A stretch of 19,603 nucleotides of DNA from JBBDWJ01 sp040902925 (GCA_040902925.1 JBBDWJ010000227.1:1-19603); one strand, 5' to 3'; positions 1-8,574 are shown, counted from the stretch's first letter. The notes: generated from the letters alone by a model not told the origin. Numbers and translations: made by a program.

Positions 1-962
1 TCGCGGTGCAACACTCCCACGTAGGCCAGCATGTTGCGAAATCCCTTCGCCTGGACCTCGATATTCTCTTCTTTGTCTCCGGGCTGGCGCTCGAACACGG
101 CAAGGTTCGGGTCGACGTAGGTGCCGTGCTTGGCGAGGAAGCGCGCCAGCTCGAGCGCTTGCGGCGATTCGGGATCGATGCCGGCCCACATCTGGTAGCG
201 CCCGTCGCGGCGCGCATTGTTGTCCTTGAGAATCGCCTGCCGGTAGCGTTCGGCTTCCATCGGCGGAATCAGCGCGATGCCCAGTGATGTGATGTGCTCG
301 ATGCCGTCGATGCCCGCTTCGACGGCGTCCCGCGGATCGATGATTTCCAGATGCGCCGTCACGGGAACTCCGAGCCGGTGCGCTTCGTAGGTAGCTGCGT
401 GGATCGACTCGACCGGGAGGCGGAAGTAAACCTTGATCGCCGTCGCCCCCTGCTCGACTTGCTTCTGAACGACGCGGCGCGCTTCGGGCGGGCTCAGAAT
501 GACTACCGAATCGGTGGGATAGGCCGGGCCGGGTCCATCGAGGTGCGGCCCACACAGAAAAAGCCGCGGCGCCGGCACGTTGTGCTCGCGCTGCCATTTC
601 TTGACCGGCTCGAACAGTTCCATCCAGGCGCCGGGGTCGCGCGCCGACGTGATGCCGCGCGCAACGAACGCGGGCACAAGGGTTACGTCGTCGGCGATGT
701 GAAAGTGGGCGTCGAAAAAGCCCGGAACCACGGTCTTACCGGTGGCGTCGATAGTTAGCGTCCCGGCCGGGGCGGAGAAGCTTCCCGCGGGGCCGATTCT
801 CTCGATGCGGTTGCCCGAGACGAGCAATTGCATACCGGGTTGGGCTGCGTGGCCCGTGCCATCGATGATGGTGGTGTTTTGGATCAGCAGGCGCTGCGTT
901 TGGCCGTTTGCGCAGACGACGCAAGCGATCAGGTAGAGGATGGGGAACGCGAATGATCTCAT
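1..962 (-). CDS. Exported amidohydrolase (imidazolonepropionase-like), 3' end outside the window
   Basis: The minus-strand frame is open from an ATG at 962 to the window edge, giving 320 codons without the C-terminus. Residues 1-20 are hydrophobic and look like a signal peptide (MRSFAFPILYLIACVVCANG). A short beta-sandwich segment follows, then the metal-binding HxH of the amidohydrolase superfamily at His86 and His88 (FFDAHFHI). Lys177 in AIKVYF, His204 in VTAHLE and His223 in GIEHI match the bridging lysine and the later metal-ligand histidines. The family hydrolyses C-N bonds in cyclic amides, dipeptides or related compounds in the periplasm or outside; the substrate cannot be read from the sequence. 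The remaining catalytic Asp lies beyond position 1. The gene is divergent from the receptor remnant at 1173 and is probably unrelated to it. There is no strong Shine-Dalgarno sequence before the ATG. Confidence 0.9.
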   Translation of the reverse strand, partial: MRSFAFPILYLIACVVCANGQTQRLLIQNTTIIDGTGHAAQPGMQLLVSGNRIERIGPAGSFSAPAGTLTIDATGKTVVPGFFDAHFHIADDVTLVPAFVARGITSARDPGAWMELFEPVKKWQREHNVPAPRLFLCGPHLDGPGPAYPTDSVVILSPPEARRVVQKQVEQGATAIKVYFRLPVESIHAATYEAHRLGVPVTAHLEIIDPRDAVEAGIDGIEHITSLGIALIPPMEAERYRQAILKDNNARRDGRYQMWAGIDPESPQALELARFLAKHGTYVDPNLAVFERQPGDKEENIEVQAKGFRNMLAYVGVLHR

Positions 963-996
963 GGCTTCGGGCTGCGGCCTTCTAATAGGGGCAATC

Positions 997-1015
997 GGCC
1001 AATGTAAATTGGGCC
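997..1015. promoter_or_regulatory. Imperfect dyad in the divergent intergenic region
   Basis: CCAAT at 999-1003 and ATTGG at 1008-1012 form a dyad around GTAA. The arms extend to GGCC/GGGCC with a one-base bulge. It lies 35-50 bp upstream of the amidohydrolase ATG and could be an operator or promoter element for that gene. No clear -35/-10 pair is visible. Confidence 0.25.
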
Positions 1016-1124
1016 AACGCATTGCTTGATCGTACCGTCCAATCTGCGAGCGCACTGCGACGGCGCTGGCGAGGGAGCCACCGTCGGATCGGACAGTTGG
1101 TAGGGTCTCTCTAAGCATAAGCTG

Positions 1125-1139
1125 TTCTACGTAGTAGAA
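1125..1139. promoter_or_regulatory. Palindromic operator-like site (TTCTAC-GTA-GTAGAA)
   Basis: This is a perfect 6-bp inverted repeat around a 3-bp spacer, and TAGAAT at 1135-1140 could be a -10 hexamer overlapping it. The CTAC/GTAG half-sites resemble operators of the BlaI/MecI repressor family, whose members are numerous in Acidobacteria; that assignment is recollection plus resemblance. The site lies upstream of the truncated receptor, so it may regulate that locus or be left over from a previous neighbour. A C5/G5 hairpin-like run follows at about 1149-1160. Confidence 0.35.
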
Positions 1140-1172
1140 TCAGGATCTCCCCCGAGGGGGCTTCACACGCCC

Positions 1173-1303
1173 ATGGCGGCGCGAAACTATATCGAGTTGG
1201 TCGAGAAGACCATGCTGGTGCTGCGGACTCTGGCGGCCCCGCGGTCGCCAACTTCGCGACCAAGAGCGGCACGAACGAGCTGCACGGCAGCCTCTATCTG
1301 TTC
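1173..1303 (+). other. Degenerate 5' end of the receptor gene (plug-domain remnant)
   Basis: The receptor frame is open upstream of 1304 and reads ANFATKSGTNELHGSLYLF from about 1247. This is a standard plug/barrel-junction motif of Oar-like receptors, so the protein once began well before 1304. That frame has no ATG, GTG or TTG codon back to its stop at 1118. A different frame starting at 1173 reads ARNYIELVE, which resembles the GRNY-IELV plug motif normally located well upstream in this family. The two pieces in different frames about 60 bp apart suggest an internal deletion plus frameshift. The signal peptide, the carboxypeptidase-regulatory-like domain and most of the plug are missing. 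Confidence 0.5.
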
Positions 1304-4075
1304 ATGCAGAATGACGCCTTGCGCGCCAATGGCTGGGGCAACAACGCCGCCGGCGTGGCGCGGCAGCCGTTCAAGCAGACCAACTGGGGCTACGCCGCTG
1401 GCGGCCCGGTTGTCATTCCCAAGGTGTACGACGGGCGCAATAAGACGTTCTGGTTCCATAACCTGGAGCAGACGCGCGTCCGCAATTTCACCTCCACGGC
1501 CTTTAGTACGCTACCGGTTCCCGCATTCAAGCAAGGGGACTTCACGCAGCTTTTGAACTCGGGCTTCACGGGCAACTCGAGCTCGGGCACGTCATTGGGC
1601 GCGGACGCGGCGGGTAATCCCATCGTCTTCGGCGCCATCTACGACCCGTTGAGCGCGCAGCAGGCCGGTGACGGCTGGGTGCGTAGCCCCTATGCGAACA
1701 ACATCATTCCACAAAGCGCCTTCAGCCCGGTCGCCAGCAACGTCCTCAGCCAGGCGCCGATTACCGATCCGCTGTTTAGCACGATGCTGCGGAATATCCC
1801 GAACCTGGGCGCCTGCTGCCCCGTCTTTGACGAGACGATGCTGACCTTTAAGGGCGATCACGTCATCAACGACAACCAGCGCCTCTCGGGCACCTTCAAC
1901 CGTAACTTCCGCGAGCGCAATAATTCGCCGGGCGGACGCTGGGGTATCCCCCCAGGCACCCCGACCAGCGTTTACCAGTTGCAGAACACGCCCGGACTGT
2001 TGGTGCGCCTTTCGTACGACTGGATGATCTCGCCGACCGTCATCAACCACTTCGCGGCCGGCTACAACCGCTTCGGCAATCTCAACCAGACCGTGTTTCT
2101 CGATGAAGACTGGCCGCAAAAGATCGGGGTCGACAATGTTCCCGGCACGCACTTTCCGGCGCTCGTTTTCGCCGGGCAGGCCCACCAGGGCGGCGGCATC
2201 GGCGCCGGCGGCCGTCTGGGCTCGACCAATGCCGGAGGGTCCTTCAACGGCAGCACCATTTTTGCTGATGACCTGACCATCGTGCGTGGGTCTCACAACT
2301 TCAAGGTTGGCGTTGAACACCGCCGCTACTACCAGAACTCGCGCGGCCGGGGCAATGAATCCGGCACGTTCAACTTCTCGCCCAACCAGACGGCGCTTCC
2401 GGGCTTCCTCAACCAGACCGGCCATTCGTTCGCCAGCTTCCTGACCGGCGCCGTTGCCAGCACCAACCGCAACGTTGTGGCGTCGTTCTTTGGGCTCCGC
2501 TGGCGCAATATGGGCATGTACTTCATGGATGACTGGAAGGCCACCCGCAAGCTGACGTTAAATCTCGGGTTCCGCTGGGAAGTCATCGGCGGGCTGACCG
2601 AGGTCGCCGGCCGCATGGCGCAGTTCGACCCCACGTTGCCGAATCCGGCAGCCGGCGGCAGGCCCGGCGCGCTGGTGTTCGCCGACGGCTTGGGCGTTAC
2701 GAGCTTCATGGACACCAACTGGATGCAGCTCTCGCCGAAATTTGGCTTCGCCTACGCCGTTTCCGAAAAACTGGTTGTGCGGGGCGGCTACGGCATCAAC
2801 AACATGCCTCCGATCAACAATGGCTTCGGCGGGCCGAGCACGATCGGCTACAACGGCTCGATCAATTTGAACTCCAACAACGTCCAGTTGCGTTTTGCGC
2901 AGGAGCCGGTTCACTACCTGCACGACCCCTATCCCAGCTTCGGCTCGACGCTGCCGAACCAAGACCCCTCGATTGCCAACGGGCAGGGTACGACCTTCGT
3001 GGGGAGCGACCACAACCGTTTGCCGTACGTGCAGAACTGGAATCTCGGTTTTCAGTATGAGTTGCCGAGCCAAACAAGTGTCGAGATCAACTACATCGGC
3101 AACAAAGGCACGCGGCTGAGGGCCGGAGGCTTCGACAACCTCAACGCCCTGCCCGCCAGCGTGTTGGCCCGGGGCGACGATTTGCAGGATCCCTGGACGC
3201 CGGAATCGGGCATTCCCCGACCGTTCCCCACCTTCAGTGGCAACATTGGTCAGGCATTGCGGCCGTTCCCGCAGTTCACGGGGATCAGCCAACCCTATCC
3301 CTACTTCGGCACGTCCAGCTATCACGCCGCGCAAGTTCAGGTGACGCGCCACTTCCGCGAAGGCTTGGCCTTCCTGGCGGCGTACACATGGTCCAAAGCC
3401 ATCGGCTTGGCCAGTAGCGGCATTGACAACGAGCCTGCCGCCAACACCTTCGAGCGGGGGCTTGACCGCACGATCATGGATTTCAACGTGCCGCACTTCT
3501 TCAAGCTGACGTGGATTTACGAACTGCCGATCGGGGCGGGCAAGCCGATTCGATTGAACGGCGTGGCCAACGCAATCCTCGGCGGCTGGCAGCTTACGGG
3601 CAACCACCAGGCTCGCAGCGGTGACACCCTTGGGATCAGCACCAGCGGGTTCAACTCTCCCATCGGGAGCGTGCGGCCCGACCTGGTTGCTGGCGTTCCG
3701 ATTGTGATCAACGATGATGCGCCCAAGAACTTCCGTGGAATCGCGGGCGGCGTCACCTACCTGAACCGCGATGCGTTCGCGAATCCGCCGGTTCACGACG
3801 GCGGCAACAACGTCATCGTCCGGCCGGGCACGCTTGGGCCCCTGCTGCCGAACGTGCGCGGTCCGTCTTACTACATTGAAGACCTGGGTTTGCAGAAGAC
3901 CTTCCGGTTCGCCGAGCAGCGCTCGGTCGAAATCCGGGGGACCTTCCTCAACCCGTTCAACCGGGTGGGCCGCGGCAACCCGATCACCAACATCACCGAC
4001 CCGAACTTCGGCCAGATCACCGGCTCGCGATTCGGGGGCAGAAACATCGAACTGGCGGCGAGGATTACGTTCTAG
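1304..4075 (+). CDS. TonB-dependent receptor, Oar-like outer-membrane beta-barrel, N-terminally truncated (probable pseudogene)
   Basis: The 923-residue reading frame is almost entirely beta-barrel. Family phrases include a repeated ..NKTFWFHNLEQTR.. segment, strand pairs with alternating aromatics, MYFMDDWKATRKLTLNLGFRWE, NWNLGFQYELP, EINYIGNKGTRL, AAYTWSKAI and a terminal strand ending ELAARITF, whose last aromatic residue is the usual Bam-recognition signature. Full-length relatives are typically around 1,100 residues or more, with a signal peptide, a carboxypeptidase-regulatory-like domain and a plug; none of these is present here. The ATG at 1304 lies inside the conserved SLYLFM segment and is only the first possible start, not a believable one. 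An intact version would import large substrates through the outer membrane. Its place directly before TPR and CRTAC1 genes suggests a former role in the same uptake or surface system. It could still be functional if the 5' end is an assembly error. Confidence 0.8.
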   Translation: MQNDALRANGWGNNAAGVARQPFKQTNWGYAAGGPVVIPKVYDGRNKTFWFHNLEQTRVRNFTSTAFSTLPVPAFKQGDFTQLLNSGFTGNSSSGTSLGADAAGNPIVFGAIYDPLSAQQAGDGWVRSPYANNIIPQSAFSPVASNVLSQAPITDPLFSTMLRNIPNLGACCPVFDETMLTFKGDHVINDNQRLSGTFNRNFRERNNSPGGRWGIPPGTPTSVYQLQNTPGLLVRLSYDWMISPTVINHFAAGYNRFGNLNQTVFLDEDWPQKIGVDNVPGTHFPALVFAGQAHQGGGIGAGGRLGSTNAGGSFNGSTIFADDLTIVRGSHNFKVGVEHRRYYQNSRGRGNESGTFNFSPNQTALPGFLNQTGHSFASFLTGAVASTNRNVVASFFGLRWRNMGMYFMDDWKATRKLTLNLGFRWEVIGGLTEVAGRMAQFDPTLPNPAAGGRPGALVFADGLGVTSFMDTNWMQLSPKFGFAYAVSEKLVVRGGYGINNMPPINNGFGGPSTIGYNGSINLNSNNVQLRFAQEPVHYLHDPYPSFGSTLPNQDPSIANGQGTTFVGSDHNRLPYVQNWNLGFQYELPSQTSVEINYIGNKGTRLRAGGFDNLNALPASVLARGDDLQDPWTPESGIPRPFPTFSGNIGQALRPFPQFTGISQPYPYFGTSSYHAAQVQVTRHFREGLAFLAAYTWSKAIGLASSGIDNEPAANTFERGLDRTIMDFNVPHFFKLTWIYELPIGAGKPIRLNGVANAILGGWQLTGNHQARSGDTLGISTSGFNSPIGSVRPDLVAGVPIVINDDAPKNFRGIAGGVTYLNRDAFANPPVHDGGNNVIVRPGTLGPLLPNVRGPSYYIEDLGLQKTFRFAEQRSVEIRGTFLNPFNRVGRGNPITNITDPNFGQITGSRFGGRNIELAARITF

Positions 4076-4087
4076 CCGCATGATGGA

Positions 4088-4996
4088 TTGCTGAAGTTCA
4101 ATCTACTGTCGTTGACTGTTCTGACCGGGGCACTCTGCGCCGCAAACGCAGAGTGCCCCGTTTCTTTGGAGCGCGCCCGCAAGGCTTACGAGGGGCGTGA
4201 CTTTGTGGCGGCGATCGAGTCGTTCCGGCAGGCGCGGCAGGAATGCCCGCAACCGGAGCGCCTGCTGTTGCCGCTGGCGCGGGCCGAATTGATGGCTCTG
4301 CGGCTCGAGGACAGCCTGCGCACGCTCAACGAGGCGCTACAGGCCGATCCGGGCAACCTGGATGTCCTGAAGCTGCAGGGCGATGTTCTTTACCTGCTGG
4401 GCCGCGAGAGCGAAGCCGAAATGGCCCTTCAGACGGTGCTGCGGCATGATCCCCGCCACCAGGACGCGCGCTACGCCCTGGGGCGCATCTACTACCAGCA
4501 GAAACGGTTGGGCGAAGCGGTAGCGGCTTTTCAGCAACTGGTTCAGCAAAATCCCAAACACTACCGGGCGCACGACAACCTGGCCGTGTGCTACGCGGCG
4601 CAGCAGAAGGATAGTGACGCGCTGCGGCATTTTCTCAGGGCGCTGGACCTGGTTCACCAGGATCATCGCGAATACGACGCTGCGTACGCCAACGCGGCGG
4701 AATTTTTTCTGGACCGCGGCGAGTTCGAAAAGGCGTTTCAACTGGCCGCCGAAGCGTCAGAGCGCAATCCCAACGCGGCGCGCAATTTCTTTTTGACGGG
4801 CAAGGCGCTGGCGCGGCTGGAGAAAAACGACCTCGCGATCCGCTGGTTGAAGCAAGCGTCGGAGATCGACACGAACTATCAGGAAGCCTACTACTGGTTG
4901 TTTCAGCTCTACCGGAAAGTGGGGAAGACAGAGGAAGCGGATGTAGCGGTCAAGAAGTTCAAGGAATTGAGCGGCAAGCCCAGGCCGGCGCGTTGA
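4088..4996 (+). CDS. Secreted tetratricopeptide repeat (TPR) protein
   Basis: This 302-residue protein starts at a TTG at 4088. The ATGs at 4080 and 4083 are out of frame and hit a stop, and the TTG gives a clean signal peptide (LLSLTVLTGALCAANA, cleavage before ECPVS). The mature part is a chain of TPR-like helical pairs: ARKAYEGRDFVAAIESFRQA, LLPLARAELMALRLEDSLRTLNEALQADP, QGDVLYLLGRESEAEMALQTVLRHDP, ALGRIYYQQKRLGEAVAAFQQLVQQNP, NLAVCYAAQQKDSDALRHFLRALDL, and more to the C-terminus. TPR superhelices are protein-protein scaffolds, here probably periplasmic or surface-facing. It begins 12 bp after the receptor stop, so the two were probably one transcript. No enzyme domain is visible. Confidence 0.88.
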   Translation: MLKFNLLSLTVLTGALCAANAECPVSLERARKAYEGRDFVAAIESFRQARQECPQPERLLLPLARAELMALRLEDSLRTLNEALQADPGNLDVLKLQGDVLYLLGRESEAEMALQTVLRHDPRHQDARYALGRIYYQQKRLGEAVAAFQQLVQQNPKHYRAHDNLAVCYAAQQKDSDALRHFLRALDLVHQDHREYDAAYANAAEFFLDRGEFEKAFQLAAEASERNPNAARNFFLTGKALARLEKNDLAIRWLKQASEIDTNYQEAYYWLFQLYRKVGKTEEADVAVKKFKELSGKPRPAR

Positions 4997-5012
4997 GGGC
5001 TCGGATCGCCTG

Positions 5013-5090
5013 CGGCGATTGGGGAACATAGGAGCGCCCGCGGCGATTGAGGGACATCGGATCACTCCAGCGATTAGGGGACAATAAGAC
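5013..5090 (+). repeat. Three-copy imperfect tandem repeat, period 27-28 bp
   Basis: GCGATT followed by a GGGGA-like purine block and ACA occurs with the GCGATT-containing octamer at 5013, 5041 and 5068 (spacings 28 and 27). The blocks read GGGGAACATAGG, GAGGGACATCGG and AGGGGACAATAAG. The array fills most of the gap between the two TPR genes. The last copy supplies the AGGGGA sequence that could act as ribosome-binding site for the gene at 5093, so each earlier unit carries a spare SD-like core. Confidence 0.7.
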
Positions 5091-5092
5091 GA

Positions 5093-6145
5093 GTGACGAG
5101 ACCGATCGCAGCCGCCGGCCTTTTCCTCCTCGCCGCCGCTGCGTCATCGGCAGCCGATCCCTGCGAGTTGGGGGTTCAAGCCCTCGAAGGCCGCGACCTC
5201 GACAGCGCCAGAATCCATTTGCAGAAATGCCTCGACGCCCGGCCTGCCACGGTCGAGCCTTACCTGTGGCTTTGCGCTTTGCATCAAGCAAGGCAGGATT
5301 CGACGGCACTCTACCAGACCGCCCGCCTTGGACTAGAAAAATTTCCGCAAGAGCGCCGCTTCTATCTCACCGTCGGCACGCACGACGCGCGGGAGAAACG
5401 TTACCAGGCCGCGATCGACGCCTTCGAAGAGGGCTTGCGCCGCTGGCCCGAGGATGCGCAGATTCGCTCGCTGCTGGCCAGTTCGCATTTCGCGCGCGGC
5501 ACGGAACTGCTCGACGCCTCCGACAGTGAAGCGGCGGCGAAACACCTCCGCCGGGCCACCGAGATGGCTCCCGCTGATGTCGAGGCCCACCTCAACCTGG
5601 GACGCGCCTTCCATAACCTGTTGCGGAACACTGAAGCCTTGGCCGCGTTCGACCGCGTGATCGAGTTGCAGCCCGCCACGCCGCTGGCTTTCTTCCACCG
5701 CGGCATGACGTATCACTCTCTCGGGGAATTCGAACGCGCGATCGAAGACCTCGACCAGGCCATTGCCGCGGCGCCCGACTATCCGCCGGCGTATCTGGTG
5801 CGCGGACTGGCGCAGTTGGCGGTCGCGCGGTGGGAGCCAGCGCTGGGGGACCTTGAAACCGCCACCGCGCGGATGCCGCGAAACGCTCAGGCCTGGCACG
5901 GGCGCGCGCGAGCGCTGGTGCAGTTGGAGCGGCTGCCCGAAGCGGAAAAGAGCTTGCGCACGGCGATGGAGCTCGACCCAACCGAGCCGGCTCCGCTCAA
6001 TGCGCTGGTGGCTGTTCTGATGCGCCTCGGCCGGGCCGAGGAAGCCCGCCCGCTGGCTGTGAAGGCTGCGGCCCTGGCGCGCGAGCGCCGCAGCGCCGAT
6101 CCGGGCGAAATTCGTTTTGAAGGCTCAACGCAGGCCAAGCCATGA
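5093..6145 (+). CDS. Secreted TPR protein, second copy in the cluster
   Basis: This 350-residue protein starts at a GTG at 5093; the next residues are a good signal peptide (IAAAGLFLLAAAASSAADPCE). The mature protein is TPR units from end to end: GVQALEGRDLDSARIHLQKCLDARP, RRFYLTVGTHDAREKRYQAAIDAFEEGLRRWP, ATEMAPADVEAHLNLGRAF, AFFHRGMTYHSLGEFERAIEDLDQAIAAAP, AWHGRARALVQLERLPEAEKSLRTAMELDP. The AGGGGA at 5076-5081 is a distant but usable SD. Both TPR proteins open with a short cysteine-containing motif after the signal (AECPVS, ADPCEL) followed by a similar first repeat, so they look like diverged duplicates. The stop overlaps the next start as ATGA (6142-6145), so translation is coupled to the CRTAC1 gene. 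Confidence 0.88.
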   Translation: MTRPIAAAGLFLLAAAASSAADPCELGVQALEGRDLDSARIHLQKCLDARPATVEPYLWLCALHQARQDSTALYQTARLGLEKFPQERRFYLTVGTHDAREKRYQAAIDAFEEGLRRWPEDAQIRSLLASSHFARGTELLDASDSEAAAKHLRRATEMAPADVEAHLNLGRAFHNLLRNTEALAAFDRVIELQPATPLAFFHRGMTYHSLGEFERAIEDLDQAIAAAPDYPPAYLVRGLAQLAVARWEPALGDLETATARMPRNAQAWHGRARALVQLERLPEAEKSLRTAMELDPTEPAPLNALVAVLMRLGRAEEARPLAVKAAALARERRSADPGEIRFEGSTQAKP

Positions 6146-7842
6146 AATGCGGCGCGTGGTTCTGGATGCGGCGGCCCGCCGCGCTGGCGCACGCCTTGCT
6201 GCTTGCCGGCGCGCCATGGCTGCCCGGCGCTGAGCCGGCATCCTCGCCGCGTGTTCCTTCGTTTGTTGACCGCGCCGCCGAGGCGAATTTGTCGCTGCGT
6301 GTTGTCAGCGGCGATCCAAAAGAAAAGCGCTATCTGATCGAATCGGTCGGCGGCGGGCTGGCCGTAATCGACTTCAACAACGACGGCCTCATGGATCTCT
6401 ACATCGTCAACGGCTCGACGATCGAGGATGCCCGCGCGGGGAAATACAAACATCGCAGCGCTCTTTACCGCAACGACGGCGCCGGCGTCTTTACCGACGT
6501 TACCGCCGCCGCGGGCGTGCCAAATCTCCAATGGGGCAAGGGAGCCGTAGCCGCGGACTTCAACGGCGACGGCTTCCAGGATCTTTACGTTCTCAACTAC
6601 GGGCCGAACGTGCTTTACCTGAACAACGGCGACGGTACGTTTCGCGACGTCACAGCCGAGGCCGGCGTGGGCGACCCACGCTGGTCTTCGGCCGCCGCCG
6701 CCGCCGATTATGACAACGACGGCGATCTGGATCTGTTCGTGGCGAACTATCTCGACTACGACCTCAACAACCTGCCGACCGAGGGGAAATTCTGTTCCTA
6801 CCAGAATCTGCCGGTCGCTTGCGGACCACGTGGTTTGCAAGGGGCGGGAGATTCACTCTATCGCAACAACGGCGACGGCACTTTCAGCGATGTGTCGGCG
6901 CGCGCCGGAGTTGCCGACGCCGAGGGCTATTACGGGCTGGGCGCGGCCTGGGGAGATTACGACGGCGACGGCCGGCTCGACCTGTTCGTCGCCAACGACA
7001 ACACGCCGAACTACCTCTACCGCAACAACGGCGACGGCACGTTCACCGATACGGCGATCGAGGCGGGCGTGGCCTTTAGCGAAGACGGCCGCGAGCAGTC
7101 GTGCATGGGCGTCGAGTTCGAAGATCTCGACAACGACGGCCGGCTCGACATCATGGTCACGAATTTTTCCGGCGAATCGAATACGCTCTACCACAACACT
7201 GGCGAGGGGTTCTTCCGCGATGATTCGAATCGCGCCGGCCTGGTGGGCGATTCCTGGCGCGACCTGAGTTGGGGCGTGGGTTTTTTCGATTTCAACAACG
7301 ACGGCTGGAAAGACGTCTTCGTCGCCAACGGCCACATCTATCCGCAGGTCGACAACGCGCCGCTCAATATTTCCTACCGCCAGCCGAACAAGCTGTATCT
7401 GAACAGCGGTGGCGGCCGCCTGGTGAACGCAAGCGCGAAGGCCGGGCCGGGTTTGCGAGCCGCTAAATCCTATCGCGGGGCGGCGTTCGCCGACTTCAAC
7501 AACGACGGGCAGATCGACATCGCTCTCGCCGCGCTCGATGAAACTCCGACGCTGCTAATGAATCAAGGCGTCCGCGGGAACCATTGGATTCTGGTGGCGC
7601 TCAGCGGCTCCACAAGTAATCGCTTCGGTGTGGGAGCGCGCGTAACGGTCAAGGCCGACGGCCGCACGCAAGTGCGCGAAGTGAAAGCCGGGGGCAGCTA
7701 CGCTTCGTCGAACGATCCGCGAGCGCACTTCGGCGTCGGCGGCGCACAAGCGATCGACGAGCTGATCGTCGAGTGGCCATCGGGGAAGGTTACTCGTCTG
7801 GCGAACGTCGAGGTAGATCGTGTGCTGCCGGTTCGCGAATAG
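6142..7842 (+). CDS. CRTAC1-family secreted protein: FG-GAP/VCBS beta-propeller with C-terminal ASPIC/UnbV domain
   Basis: This 566-residue protein has an N-terminal signal peptide (alanine/leucine-rich, to about residue 30). At least seven calcium-binding-type repeats DxNxDGxxDL follow: DFNNDGLMDLYIVNG, DFNGDGFQDLYVLNY, DYDNDGDLDLFVANY, DYDGDGRLDLFVAND, DLDNDGRLDIMVTNF, DFNNDGWKDVFVANG, DFNNDGQIDIALAAL. They alternate with SLYRNNGDGTF-type strands. The C-terminal ~90 residues match ASPIC/UnbV: GNHWILVALSGSTSNRFGVGARV, REVKAGGSYASSNDPRAHFGVG, IDELIVEWPSGKV. The fold suggests an exported calcium-stabilised binding protein; no catalytic function is established for the family. ATGA overlap with the TPR gene and its place behind an outer-membrane receptor suggest the two TPR proteins and this protein form a surface assembly. 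Confidence 0.93.
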   Translation: MKCGAWFWMRRPAALAHALLLAGAPWLPGAEPASSPRVPSFVDRAAEANLSLRVVSGDPKEKRYLIESVGGGLAVIDFNNDGLMDLYIVNGSTIEDARAGKYKHRSALYRNDGAGVFTDVTAAAGVPNLQWGKGAVAADFNGDGFQDLYVLNYGPNVLYLNNGDGTFRDVTAEAGVGDPRWSSAAAAADYDNDGDLDLFVANYLDYDLNNLPTEGKFCSYQNLPVACGPRGLQGAGDSLYRNNGDGTFSDVSARAGVADAEGYYGLGAAWGDYDGDGRLDLFVANDNTPNYLYRNNGDGTFTDTAIEAGVAFSEDGREQSCMGVEFEDLDNDGRLDIMVTNFSGESNTLYHNTGEGFFRDDSNRAGLVGDSWRDLSWGVGFFDFNNDGWKDVFVANGHIYPQVDNAPLNISYRQPNKLYLNSGGGRLVNASAKAGPGLRAAKSYRGAAFADFNNDGQIDIALAALDETPTLLMNQGVRGNHWILVALSGSTSNRFGVGARVTVKADGRTQVREVKAGGSYASSNDPRAHFGVGGAQAIDELIVEWPSGKVTRLANVEVDRVLPVRE

Positions 7843-7971
7843 CGCCGAGCGCCAGGTTACACTCAGTCGCGCAAGCGCCAAGCCCGCTCAGGATCGGCGC
7901 ATGCTTGCCCGCTGGTTCCCTTGGCCGGCGGCTTGGCGGCAAACCCTGCCGATCCGCTACACTGCGAAAAG

Positions 7972-8574
7972 ATGAGTAAACAGCTCCCTGCCGGCATATT
8001 TCCGGCGAATGTCCGGCAAGCTTGCGCGGCGCTCGCCTCGCGGATCGCTCGCCTTGGCACGGCGTTGGTTGTGTTGACCGTCGTCAGCGGCCTCGCCGCC
8101 GAGCTGCCGTGGATCGACGTGCCGTTTGTCCGCCAGGTTCGCGCCGGTTGCGGCCCGGCGGCGATCGCCATGGTGATGCAGTATTGGGTGCGGCACGAGC
8201 CGGGCCTCGACGCCGTCGCCGCCGAGGTGGAGCGCATCAACGAGGCCTTGCCGGCATCCGCTCGCGGGACCTTTGGCAACGACCTCAAGGCGTATCTCGA
8301 AACCCACGGTTTCTCTGCTTTTGTATTCAACGGAGAACCCAAGGACCTCGATCATCACTTGGCGAAAGGGCGGCCCCTGGTCGTCTGCCTGGCGCCCAAA
8401 GGCTCCGATGGGCCGTTGCACTATGTTGTAGTAGTAGGCGCTGGGACAAGCGAAATCCTTTTTAACGACTCGGCGCGGGGAAAGCTCATCCGCGAGGGCA
8501 GGGAAGCGTTCCTCGAACAGTGGAAGGCAACCGGAAATTGGGCCTTGCTCGCCGTTCCCCGCCAGCCTCAGTGA
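7972..8574 (+). CDS. C39-like papain-fold cysteine peptidase (PA2778-type peptidase half)
   Basis: The 200-residue reading starts at ATG 7972 (MSKQLPAG) with a GAAAAG element just before it; an upstream TTG at 7921 is less likely. Residues 20-43 form a hydrophobic export or anchor segment (LGTALVVLTVVSGLAA). The mature part has the peptidase C39 signature: Cys60 in RAGCGPAAIAMVMQYW, His150 in GPLHYVVVVGAG and Asp166 in LFNDSARG, all three catalytic positions present. C39 domains cut leader peptides or short substrates after Gly-Gly or related sites. When free-standing with a signal, as here, the enzyme should act in the periplasm. Its stop overlaps the next start as GTGA. In the PA2778 family a similar peptidase is fused to TPR repeats; here the TPR part is on the neighbouring gene. 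Confidence 0.82.
   Translation: MSKQLPAGIFPANVRQACAALASRIARLGTALVVLTVVSGLAAELPWIDVPFVRQVRAGCGPAAIAMVMQYWVRHEPGLDAVAAEVERINEALPASARGTFGNDLKAYLETHGFSAFVFNGEPKDLDHHLAKGRPLVVCLAPKGSDGPLHYVVVVGAGTSEILFNDSARGKLIREGREAFLEQWKATGNWALLAVPRQPQ

Noticed and set aside
2558..4081. 507-codon minus-strand open frame opposite the receptor
   Set aside because: Antisense shadow in GC-rich coding DNA; rich in Arg/Val/Asp with no domain, while the plus frame is a clear outer-membrane receptor.
7936..7963. TTGGCG...TACACT as a sigma-70 promoter for the C39 gene
   Set aside because: Spacer is about 19 bases and the -35 is weak; not enough to call.
7921..7971. Upstream TTG start for the C39 peptidase
   Set aside because: Adds 17 residues ahead of a better ATG (7972) preceded by a GAAAAG element.
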